This document shows, piece after piece, positions 33,314-41,386 of a DNA stretch of 64,000 bases (positions within the stretch are counted from its first letter, which is position 1; every line of letters begins with the position of its first letter). The notes beneath the pieces were generated by a model that ran no database searches, was not told the origin of the DNA, and saw only the letters and a program-made list of their open reading frames with translations. The translations under genes were made by a program, and so were the position numbers. The DNA comes from UMGS172 sp045637775 (lineage in GTDB: Bacteria; Bacillota; Clostridia; Oscillospirales; Acutalibacteraceae), in assembly GCA_045637775.1 (NCBI GenBank), contig JAZUAC010000014.1:1-64000 (forward strand), read 5' to 3'.

Positions 33314-35785
33314 ATGAAAACGATGTTTAATAAATCTATTTTCACAAAAGTAATAAGCGTTGTTCTCGGTTTGGTCTTTGCATTGCTGATGTTACCTCCT
33401 TTTGTGGGCAATGTCGAAGCCGCCGAAACCGAAAGCAATGTACAAAGTCAAAGCAAGATTATCGTCTCTATGGGTGATTCCTACTCTGCAGGCGAAGGTG
33501 TGCCCGAGTTTTATGACCAGAGTCTTTCTTTAAAAGAAAAGGTTCAAAGCCATGATTGGCTTGCCCACCGTTCACAAAAATCATGGTCGGGACAATTGAC
33601 CTTGCCTGCCGTATCGGGCAAAATGGCAAACAACCGTAACACTAATTGGTATTTTGTTGCGGCATCGGGCGCCACAACCGAGCATATCCAAGGCTACTTT
33701 AGGAAAGACTACTACAAGATCTATGACATGAGCGTTTTAACCGGCGATGTTTATGCATACAAAGACTACGAAAACCTTGATCCGCAGATCAAAATTTTAA
33801 ACAATCTTCGCAATCAGGGAAAGACTGTTGACTATATCACCTTGACGCTCGGCGGAAACGATGCAAAATTTTCCGATGTGGTTACCGAAGCTGTTGTAGA
33901 AAGCACCATAACCTATTTGAATCCGGGCGGTCTTTCTCAAAAGCTGAATGGAATATGGAAAGATTTCTACAAAAGCGGCGGCATCAGAGATAAGCTTCGC
34001 AAGGCTTATCAGGATATTGCCCAGGCCGCACCCGAAGCTAAAATAATTGTTGCCGGATATCCCAAGCTGATGGACAAAAACGGCAAAGGCATCTTCTCTA
34101 AAGAAGCCGCCGCACTGGTAAATGACTCGGTCTCCCGCTTTAACGATGAGATTGAGATGCTGGTCAACTCCTGCAAGGCAGAGGGTATGAAGATCTGCTT
34201 TGTTTCGGTCGAGGAAGAATTTGACCGACAGGGTGTTAGAAATTGCCTCAACGGTGTAATGCCGTTAAGACGCTCGGAGGATATTGACGATTTGGTGGTC
34301 GCCAGCAGTTATTCCATGCACCCAAATGAAAAAGGTGTGGAAATTTACAGATCCTGCGTTCAGAAGAAGATTGACCAGCTTGAAAAAGACGGCGGTAAGT
34401 CCGAATGGCCTACCATGGTAAGCTCGGACGAACGCGATATTGTGTTGGTGCTTGATGCCTCGGGAAGTATGGACGGAACACCCATGGCCGAAACCAAAGA
34501 GGCTGCCAACAAGTTTATTACCACCGTTCTGAAAGAGGATGCCAGCATTGGTGTTGTTTCGTATGAGAACAGTGCCATGCGTCTTGCCGATTTCTGCATG
34601 AACGAAAAATATCTTAAAAACGTTATTCAGAGTATTAACGCCGGCGGCGGAACCAATATAGAATCGGGATTGGCTTTGGCTGATGAAATGCTGTCAAAGA
34701 GCAAAGCCAAAAAGAAGATAGTTGTTCTTATGTCCGACGGTGAACCAAACGAAGGCAAGGTTGGAGATGACCTTATTGCCTATGCCGAAACCTTGAGAAG
34801 CAAGGGTATTCTTGTTTATACGTTGGGCTTCTTTAACAGTGTATCAAACAAATCACGCTCGCAGGATTTGATGCAGAAAATTGCCAGCGACGGATGCCAT
34901 TTTGAGGTTGACGATGCACAGCAGCTTGTTTTCTTCTTTAACGATATTGCCGACCAAATTCAGGGAACAAAATACATTTATGTCCGTATTGCCTGCCCTG
35001 TTGATGTTTCGGTCACTTTAAACGGGGAAACTCTTTCCTCTAAAAATGCCGACAAGGCACAGCGAACCACCTTTGGAACGCTCACATTTGAGGAAAATAC
35101 CAAGCAGGTTGCCGATTCGACAGACAACCGCATAAAGGTACTGCGTCTGCGAGAGGGCACCGAGTACGATGTTCATATTGAAGGCAACGGAACCGGAACC
35201 ATGAACTACTCGATAGGCTTGATGGACAACAACGGCGAGTACAACGATATGCGTGAATTTAAGGATGTTGAAATCACGCCGACCACCAAGATAGACACCG
35301 TTGCCGAAAAGGCCAAAACCTCGGTTATGAATATTGACGAGAACGGCGACGGCGAATATGACGAGGTTTTGAAGGTTGACGGAGAGGGTTATATCGAGGA
35401 AGAGACCGAAGAAAAGGTTGAAGAAACCGATTTGACCTATATCTACATAATTTGCGGTGTAGTTGCACTCATCTCTTTGATACTTCTTATTATCGTTATA
35501 ATCAAAATCAAAAAGCCTGCGGTTGCCAGGGTGACTGTTGCGGTCGAAAAACCCGATAACGGAAAAGCCCTTGTGCAAGAACCGACCTCTCAACACACAA
35601 CACCGACCGCGCCCGAATCGGTCCCCTTGAAGCAAGAACCTCCCGTGCCGCCTGTTGCGCCCGCACCGACCGTAGCTTTTGCGGCACAGACCCACTGCTT
35701 CTGTAAGCGTTGTGGCAAAAAGATGGAAACTGAGGCCAAGTTCTGTCCCGCATGCGGAACGCCCAACGAGCACAGTGCGCACTGA
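33314..35785 (+). CDS. SGNH hydrolase-VWA-membrane-zinc ribbon protein
   Basis: An 823-residue protein with an unusual domain string. A signal/anchor (residues 12-36) precedes an SGNH esterase domain: GDSYSAGEG with Ser56, LGGND, and His336 in SMHPNEKG. A von Willebrand A domain follows with MIDAS D381-x-S383-x-S385, GGGTNIESG and SDGEPN. Then come a beta-rich region, a membrane helix (about 707-730), a Pro-rich cytoplasmic linker and a C-terminal zinc ribbon (CKRC...CPAC, 795-815). The hydrolase and adhesion domains face outside while the ribbon is inside. A lipase/esterase acting on envelope or host glycan esters is possible. The ribbon resembles the one in the divergent Cys-rich protein. 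Confidence 0.88.
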   Translation: MKTMFNKSIFTKVISVVLGLVFALLMLPPFVGNVEAAETESNVQSQSKIIVSMGDSYSAGEGVPEFYDQSLSLKEKVQSHDWLAHRSQKSWSGQLTLPAVSGKMANNRNTNWYFVAASGATTEHIQGYFRKDYYKIYDMSVLTGDVYAYKDYENLDPQIKILNNLRNQGKTVDYITLTLGGNDAKFSDVVTEAVVESTITYLNPGGLSQKLNGIWKDFYKSGGIRDKLRKAYQDIAQAAPEAKIIVAGYPKLMDKNGKGIFSKEAAALVNDSVSRFNDEIEMLVNSCKAEGMKICFVSVEEEFDRQGVRNCLNGVMPLRRSEDIDDLVVASSYSMHPNEKGVEIYRSCVQKKIDQLEKDGGKSEWPTMVSSDERDIVLVLDASGSMDGTPMAETKEAANKFITTVLKEDASIGVVSYENSAMRLADFCMNEKYLKNVIQSINAGGGTNIESGLALADEMLSKSKAKKKIVVLMSDGEPNEGKVGDDLIAYAETLRSKGILVYTLGFFNSVSNKSRSQDLMQKIASDGCHFEVDDAQQLVFFFNDIADQIQGTKYIYVRIACPVDVSVTLNGETLSSKNADKAQRTTFGTLTFEENTKQVADSTDNRIKVLRLREGTEYDVHIEGNGTGTMNYSIGLMDNNGEYNDMREFKDVEITPTTKIDTVAEKAKTSVMNIDENGDGEYDEVLKVDGEGYIEEETEEKVEETDLTYIYIICGVVALISLILLIIVIIKIKKPAVARVTVAVEKPDNGKALVQEPTSQHTTPTAPESVPLKQEPPVPPVAPAPTVAFAAQTHCFCKRCGKKMETEAKFCPACGTPNEHSAH

Positions 35786-35814
35786 TTTATATTCATTTGG
35801 CTAATGGAGGATTT

Positions 35815-36363
35815 ATGAAAAAATTTTTATCTGTCCTGCTTGTTTTCGCAATGCTTATATTATCGGTTTTTGCGTTTTCAGCTTGCGGGAACGACAGTGG
35901 AAACGGTTCTTCTTCGTCCACCGAGTCGGTCGAAAGCGCCGACATCGACCCCATCACACAGGAGATTTTGAATTGGCCAATTATACTTAACCTGATAGAA
36001 TGCGGAGATATCCCTGATTTGGACGAAACCGCTTGGAATTTTGCAGGTAGTATAGTCGACGAAAAAAATCTGACCGCTGAAGAAAACGAAAAAATATTAA
36101 CCGAAAATTTTGGCGGTTCATTCCAAGTCGTGTTTGAAGGCGGTAACAAAATCGCATTCGTCAAGGGCGGAATTTCAACCGAGGGTACTTTTGTTGCATA
36201 CGAACAGGATGAGGCCAACAAATTTCTTAAGGCCACTGTGGGCGATGAGGAGCACTACATAAGATTCGGCGCCAGCGCCACCGACGGAAGCACCTTGATG
36301 ATCATGGCCTCAAAAAAGGCAGAATATGATGCTCATATGTTCCTGCAAATCGAAGAAAAATAA
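35815..36363 (+). CDS. Small lipoprotein
   Basis: A 182-residue lipoprotein: signal peptide with lipobox FSAC at residues about 18-21, a Ser-rich linker, then a domain with AWNFAGSIVDEKNLTAEE and repeated beta strands (FQVVFEGG, KIAFVKGG, TEGTFVAY). That strand pattern resembles small lipocalin-like lipoproteins, but I cannot name a family. GGAGG precedes the ATG at 35815, which lies 29 bases after the SGNH-VWA stop, so it closes that operon. Confidence 0.82.
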   Translation: MKKFLSVLLVFAMLILSVFAFSACGNDSGNGSSSSTESVESADIDPITQEILNWPIILNLIECGDIPDLDETAWNFAGSIVDEKNLTAEENEKILTENFGGSFQVVFEGGNKIAFVKGGISTEGTFVAYEQDEANKFLKATVGDEEHYIRFGASATDGSTLMIMASKKAEYDAHMFLQIEEK

Positions 36364-36373
36364 AAATAAAGAT

Positions 36374-36416
36374 AAAATCACACCGTCTTGCATGGCAAGG
36401 CGGTGTGATTTTTTAA
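36374..36416. terminator. Bidirectional terminator
   Basis: AAAATCACACCG arms with an inner CTTGC/GCAAG segment form a stem of about 17 bp with one mismatch around a short loop, flanked by A- and T-runs. It lies between the lipoprotein gene and the converging AraC gene, whose stop codon overlaps its edge. Confidence 0.85.
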
Positions 36417-37198
36417 TGTTTGAACTCGGACGGTGAGACTCCCGTAAGCCTTTTGAACTGCTTACTAAAGTGGTATTCATCGTAGAAACCGAGATTGTAG
36501 GCAATTTCCTTTATCTGCATTTGGGGAAAGCCTTGGATATAGGATTTTGCCAATTCTATTTTAAATTGCAGGGTGTATTGGTGGATGGTTAGTCCAAAAT
36601 GCGCCTTGAATTTGTTTTCGGCGGTTTTCAAGGAAACTCCGACCGACTCGGCCAGCTCAAAATTCGAGAAAAACCTTTCGGGACTTTGGTGTATCTTGTT
36701 TCTAATCAGCTCGGCTATTTTATCGCTGTCGTGTCGAGGTTCGTTTCGGCAAAGCTCACACAAAAGCAGGTCGAAATACACACTCGACCTGCGGTCGTCA
36801 CCGCTTAATTTTGCATTGACCGTTTCAAAAAAGAATTTTTTGATATTGCGGTTGTTTGAGGCACCTATCAGCGTGTCAACAGCGAAGGTTTCCTGCTCGC
36901 TATCGGCAACCTCACTCATGCGGTCACCGTCTTCACACGAAAGGTGAAAATACATGGTTTTGGTACCCTCTCTGCACGGTGACACACCATAGTGTTGCTG
37001 ATTGGCACCGAGTATGAGAATGCTATCCTTTTTCAGTTCATATTCCTCACCGTTTTGTCCTATTTTCCATTCACCGTCAAGCAGGTATATAAAATCGTGC
37101 TGACCGATTGTCCTTTTAGGGTGAACAAACTGCGTGGAATAGTAGTTGATATTAGCCTCGGTCACGGTGTGACGGGCATTTGAGAAGATGTTTTTCAC
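36413..37198 (-). CDS. AraC-family regulator
   Basis: A 261-residue regulator with an N-terminal cupin-like sensing domain and a C-terminal double HTH of AraC type (ELAESVGVSLKTAENKFKAHFG and IKEIAYNLGFYDEYHFSKQFKRLTGVSPSEF). The second HTH carries the classic GF.D..YFS..F signature. Start is GTG at 37198 with GGAGGGG upstream. It is divergent from the glycyl-radical operon, whose promoter has a poor -35 box, so it is the likely sugar-responsive activator of that operon. Confidence 0.9.
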   Translation of the reverse strand: MKNIFSNARHTVTEANINYYSTQFVHPKRTIGQHDFIYLLDGEWKIGQNGEEYELKKDSILILGANQQHYGVSPCREGTKTMYFHLSCEDGDRMSEVADSEQETFAVDTLIGASNNRNIKKFFFETVNAKLSGDDRRSSVYFDLLLCELCRNEPRHDSDKIAELIRNKIHQSPERFFSNFELAESVGVSLKTAENKFKAHFGLTIHQYTLQFKIELAKSYIQGFPQMQIKEIAYNLGFYDEYHFSKQFKRLTGVSPSEFKH

Positions 37199-37276
37199 GC
37201 AACCCCTCCTTTACTGTTTGTCTTATTTTACATCCGATGTGCGTTTTTGTCAATTCTCAAAGTGAGCAAAACTATT

Positions 37277-37282
37277 TAGAAT
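37277..37282 (+). promoter_or_regulatory. Weak -10 box, likely activated promoter
   Basis: TAGAAT is a fair -10 box 19 bp before the activase start, but the hexamer 17 bp upstream is CTCAAA, far from TTGACA. That suits a promoter that needs the divergent AraC protein. The possible operator, around 37250-37270, cannot be defined by eye. Confidence 0.4.
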
Positions 37283-37300
37283 GGGTGTAGAGGTGATAGT

Positions 37301-38002
37301 ATGCGTCATTTTGGCAAAGGCTTTAACTTCGGGCAGGACGGCCCGGGCAACCGACTTGTGTATCATTTGTCGGGTTGCAATATGCGATGCCTTTGGTGCT
37401 CTAACCCCAACGGTTTTGACAAAACAGCGGGTGAGGAAATCTCGGTTGAGCAGTTAATAAACGAGGCGGTTAGTTGCAGACCAATGTTCTTTTCGGGTGG
37501 CGGAGTGACCTTCACGGGTGGCGAGGCAACCCTTTGGCATGACGAGTTGCTTTGTGCGCTAAAGCTTTTAAAGCAAAACGGCATACACACAGCACTTGAA
37601 ACCAACGGTACCGACCCAAAACTGCATGAGCTTTTGGAGTTTGTTGATTATTTGTTTATGGACTTTAAGCACTACGATAACGATGCCCACAAAAGGTATA
37701 CGGGGTTGGGTCTTGATGCAGTCAAACAAAATTTTGAGAAAAACTGTTCCAACGGCAGGCAACAGCACATAAGATTACCGCTGATTAACGGCATCAACAC
37801 CGATGACCCCTTGAAATATGTTGAATATTTTAAAAACTATGACACCTCAAACACGGTGTTTGAATTTCTTGCCTATCACGAATACGGCAAGGAAAAATGG
37901 CAAACGGAATACCAAATTCAAAACGGATTTGTAACCTACGATATACTCAAAAACTTTGAAACCACCTTTAAAAATAACGGCTTGACAGTTGTTAAAACCT
38001 AA
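37301..38002 (+). CDS. Glycyl-radical enzyme activase
   Basis: A 233-residue radical SAM protein that installs the glycyl radical on the neighbouring enzyme. The cluster-binding motif is C26-x3-C30-x2-C33 (CNMRCLWC), preceded by FGQDGPGNRLVYHLSG, the typical activase opening. The SAM-binding block GGVTFTGGEATL follows, and LMDFKHYD lies further on. It lacks the extra ferredoxin-like cysteine insert that many activases of the dehydratase type carry, so it resembles the short PflA form. GAGGTG precedes the ATG. The target enzyme starts 17 bases after its stop. Confidence 0.93.
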   Translation: MRHFGKGFNFGQDGPGNRLVYHLSGCNMRCLWCSNPNGFDKTAGEEISVEQLINEAVSCRPMFFSGGGVTFTGGEATLWHDELLCALKLLKQNGIHTALETNGTDPKLHELLEFVDYLFMDFKHYDNDAHKRYTGLGLDAVKQNFEKNCSNGRQQHIRLPLINGINTDDPLKYVEYFKNYDTSNTVFEFLAYHEYGKEKWQTEYQIQNGFVTYDILKNFETTFKNNGLTVVKT

Positions 38003-38019
38003 AAACGGAGGAAAGATTT

Positions 38020-40347
38020 ATGAACACATTGCTTAAAAAAGGTCAGTTGACCGAAATGGCCAAGGCACTTTACCAAGAGGAACGCAAAATAATGCGTTTG
38101 GATGGTTGGTTTATCGCCAAAGAGTCTGAAATGCTGAATTGTCCTAAATATGACGGAATGTCGGACGAGGTTAAAAAGGCACATCTTTTGTGCGATGTTT
38201 TGCGCGAGTTGCCCTTGTCTTTGAGCGACAATGCAATTTTTGTCGGCACACAAAGGGACGCCTTTGCACGAAGCTATGCGCTTATCAATCCTTCTTTCAC
38301 CGTTGAAGGTTTTTCGGGTTATTGCGACCCCATGGCGATTTATAACGACATTGAGCCAAATGCCGATTTCACTGCTGAACGCATTGACAAGGTGCGTCAG
38401 TTTACCGCCAAGACCGAAATGGTTAAAATGCTGAACGAAACCTACTCCAAGGCGGAAAATGAAACTAAAGAGGTTATCTATTTCGTTGAGCAGGTCACAG
38501 GTCATGTTATCCCCGATTTCAGAACCGCTTTGAAGGTTGGTGTGGATGCACTTATTGAAAAAGCCAACTCCGAAAAGGGCGATTTCTACGAGGCTGCCGC
38601 TGTAGCTTTGGGCGGTGTGAAGATTCTCATTGACCGCTATTTGGACCTCATTGCAGAACAAAAGGCAACCCGTTCTGCAGAGCGTGTTGCACAGCTTGAA
38701 ATCATGGAAAAGGCACTCAAAAACATTCGCTCAAACGGAGCAGAAAACCTCTTTGAGGCTTTGCAGTTGTACCTGCTTTTGTGGGAAATTATGTGTCTTG
38801 AGCAGGCACCCAACCCCTATGCCTTCTCGGTTGGCAATGCTGACCGCATTTTTGAGCCCTACCGCAACAACCTTTCACGCGATGAGGCCGCAGAGCTTTT
38901 CCGTCACTTCTTGTGTTTCTACAATGTTGGTGACCGTAGCTGGGCAATCTCGCAGAATGTTTTGATAAGCGGCCGCGATTTGGACGGTAACGACCTTACC
39001 AACACCATGAGCTACGCCATTATGGACGCTTATTTTGATATGAACCTTCCGCAACCGATTCTTTCGGTCAAGCTTCATAAAAACAGTCCCGAGGAATTGT
39101 ACCGCGAAATGGGTCGTTTCTTCTTCTCACCCGGTGTGTTGACCCCCTCGTTGTTTAACGATGATGCTCTGTTTGAGGTTTTGAAAAACAACGGCGTTGA
39201 CCCCGCCGATATTCCCGATTACAGCGTTGCCGGTTGTCAAGAGCCTTTAATCATGGGCAAGGACAACGGCAACACCACCAACAGTTGGTTGAGCCTGCCC
39301 AAGGTGCTTGAAATGGTGCTTTTTGGCGGAAAATCGGCTATTACGGGTGAAACATTGACCGATGCCGTTGACTTTAAGTTGGAAAACATCCGCGATGCTT
39401 TCTATAAAAAGCTCGATTCGGTTTTGGATAACATGACCGCCGCTGCCAATGGCGCATCATGTGCTTTGTCGCAGTTGAAGGTGCCCTTTATCAGTTGCTT
39501 TATGGGCGGTTTGGAGTATGGTGCCGATATGCGTGACACCAAAACCCAAGGCACCAAGTATAACGGAAGCGGTTGCCTTGTTCACGGACTCACCGTGCTT
39601 GCCGATTCGTTTGTGGCTATTGATAAATTTATTGAAAAATATCCCGACGGCACCGATACACTGATTTCGGCACTTAAAAACAACTTTGAAGGCTATGAGG
39701 AAATTCGTGAGTTCTTGTTGTCTGCACCCAAGTTTGGCAACAACATCGACGAGGTTGACCGCGAGGCGGTTGAAATCGCCAACCGTGTCAGCGACATGAT
39801 AAGAGCCAGAAAGAACTACCTCGGCAACCCCTTCAGACCCGACTTCTCGAGTCCTTCAACCCATTTGACCTATGGTTATTGGGTTGGTGCAACGCCCGAT
39901 GGCCGTCGTGCCCGCGATATGTTTGGCTACGGTGTTGACCCGCTTTATGGTGAGGCTTCAAACGGTCTTGGATTCCGTATGCTTTCCAACATGAAGTTGC
40001 CGTTTGAACAGTTTAACGGCGGTTATGCTTCGCACCTCGGTATCGACCCCAAATTCTTCAAAGAAACCGACCTTGGCGACAAGGGTGTTGCATTCTACAA
40101 CAATGTTGTCCGTCCCTTGTTCTTCAACGAGCTTAAATCGGGTGTTTCGCCGTTCTATCTCTATGTAAATGTCACCACTCCCGAAACCTTGCGTAAGGTT
40201 CTTGCCAACCCCAAAAAGTATGCCCCGAGTGGTGTTTACATCATGCGTATTCACGGCACATTTGTCAACTTCCTTGACCTCTCACCCGAGATTCAGGAGG
40301 ATATTATAACCCGACTCGACCTCAATTCTACCACTATCGGTTGTTAA
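38020..40347 (+). CDS. Glycyl-radical enzyme of unassigned class
   Basis: A 775-residue glycyl-radical enzyme. The active-site cysteine is C406 in AGCQEP, giving a Cys-x-Glu pair (C406, E408) as in the dehydratase/lyase branch, not the Cys-Cys pair of pyruvate formate-lyase. The radical glycine is G746 in MRIHGTFVNF, 29 residues from the end; the usual aromatic after the glycine is Thr here. From memory, B12-independent glycerol dehydratase uses an Asp 14 residues after the catalytic Cys; here that position is T420. A GGAGG site precedes the ATG. The neighbours are a cupin isomerase and a sugar kinase, so a sugar or polyol is a likely substrate. Confidence 0.93.
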   Translation: MNTLLKKGQLTEMAKALYQEERKIMRLDGWFIAKESEMLNCPKYDGMSDEVKKAHLLCDVLRELPLSLSDNAIFVGTQRDAFARSYALINPSFTVEGFSGYCDPMAIYNDIEPNADFTAERIDKVRQFTAKTEMVKMLNETYSKAENETKEVIYFVEQVTGHVIPDFRTALKVGVDALIEKANSEKGDFYEAAAVALGGVKILIDRYLDLIAEQKATRSAERVAQLEIMEKALKNIRSNGAENLFEALQLYLLLWEIMCLEQAPNPYAFSVGNADRIFEPYRNNLSRDEAAELFRHFLCFYNVGDRSWAISQNVLISGRDLDGNDLTNTMSYAIMDAYFDMNLPQPILSVKLHKNSPEELYREMGRFFFSPGVLTPSLFNDDALFEVLKNNGVDPADIPDYSVAGCQEPLIMGKDNGNTTNSWLSLPKVLEMVLFGGKSAITGETLTDAVDFKLENIRDAFYKKLDSVLDNMTAAANGASCALSQLKVPFISCFMGGLEYGADMRDTKTQGTKYNGSGCLVHGLTVLADSFVAIDKFIEKYPDGTDTLISALKNNFEGYEEIREFLLSAPKFGNNIDEVDREAVEIANRVSDMIRARKNYLGNPFRPDFSSPSTHLTYGYWVGATPDGRRARDMFGYGVDPLYGEASNGLGFRMLSNMKLPFEQFNGGYASHLGIDPKFFKETDLGDKGVAFYNNVVRPLFFNELKSGVSPFYLYVNVTTPETLRKVLANPKKYAPSGVYIMRIHGTFVNFLDLSPEIQEDIITRLDLNSTTIGC

Positions 40348-40360
40348 GGAGGACTTAACC

Positions 40361-41377
40361 ATGTTCACTAAACCTATATTTTTTGAACGCAACCGCGTAG
40401 GTCGTGTTTACACAGGCGGTAAACTTTTTGCCGACCTTTTTGGTGACGAGCCGATTGACGGTTTTTTGCCCGAGGAATGGATAGCCTCGGCGGTCAAGGC
40501 CATAAACAAGGACTCAACCGACCCCAACGAGGGTATTTCCAAGGTCAAAGACACCGACATTTACTTTGACGAATTGTTGAAAAAATATCCTCGCGAGCTT
40601 TTGGGTTCGAGCGAAACCATGAGAATCCTTGTAAAAGGCTTGGACAGTGCCATTCGTTTGCCTGCACAAGCCCACCCCGACCGCGAGTTTTCCAAAAAGC
40701 ATTTTAACTCCACCTATGGCAAGACCGAGTGTTGGACAATATTGGGCACAAGACCCGATGCCAAGCTGTATTTCGGCTTTAAAGAGGGTGTCACCCGTGA
40801 GGATTTTGTTAAAGCTATCGACCAAAGCGAGCATGACAGCCATGCCATGGAGCGCCTTATGAAAACCGTTAGCCCCAAGGTTGGCGAGGTGTATTTTGTG
40901 CCTGCCAAAACAGTGCATGCCATTGGTAAAGGTTGCCTGATTTTAGAGGTTCAGGAGCCGACCGATTTCACCATTCAGCCCGAGTATTACTGCGGTGACT
41001 ACCGTTTGAACGACAAGGAAATGTACTTGGGGTTATCAAAGGAAACGGCGGTTGAATGCTTTAATTTTGGCACTTCTCCCGACCCGAAGCTTATTCCGAG
41101 AATCACCTTGGATGAAAACGGTGTGAAAAAGGAAGCCCTTGTTGATAAAAGCAACACCGATTGCTTTATAATCAACCGAATCACCTTGTGCGATGCCGAT
41201 TACACCGCCGATGTGAACGACAGTTATGCCATTTACATTGTGACCAACGGCAACGGAAAAGTGACAGGCGATGCTTACGAAAAGGCACTCAAAAAGGGTG
41301 ATTACTTCTTCATGCCTGCCACCGCTATGGGCAAATTCACCCTTTCGGGCAATTTGGAAGTTGTTGAGTGTTATTGA
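40361..41377 (+). CDS. Class I mannose-6-phosphate isomerase-like cupin
   Basis: A 338-residue zinc-dependent sugar isomerase of the type I phosphomannose isomerase family. The metal ligands are all visible: Q103, H105, E123 and H186 (PAQAHPD, TECW, TVHAIG). The usual reaction is interconversion of aldose and ketose phosphates. The ribosome site GGAGG precedes the ATG, 13 bases after the glycyl-radical gene. In this operon it need not act on mannose; it could isomerise the product or feed the kinase. Confidence 0.88.
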   Translation: MFTKPIFFERNRVGRVYTGGKLFADLFGDEPIDGFLPEEWIASAVKAINKDSTDPNEGISKVKDTDIYFDELLKKYPRELLGSSETMRILVKGLDSAIRLPAQAHPDREFSKKHFNSTYGKTECWTILGTRPDAKLYFGFKEGVTREDFVKAIDQSEHDSHAMERLMKTVSPKVGEVYFVPAKTVHAIGKGCLILEVQEPTDFTIQPEYYCGDYRLNDKEMYLGLSKETAVECFNFGTSPDPKLIPRITLDENGVKKEALVDKSNTDCFIINRITLCDADYTADVNDSYAIYIVTNGNGKVTGDAYEKALKKGDYFFMPATAMGKFTLSGNLEVVECY

Positions 41378-41386
41378 GGTAAAAAT

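Noticed and set aside
38020..40347. Calling the glycyl-radical enzyme pyruvate formate-lyase because its activase is the short PflA form.
   Set aside because: The active site has one cysteine followed by x-Glu rather than the Cys-Cys pair, and the neighbours are sugar enzymes.
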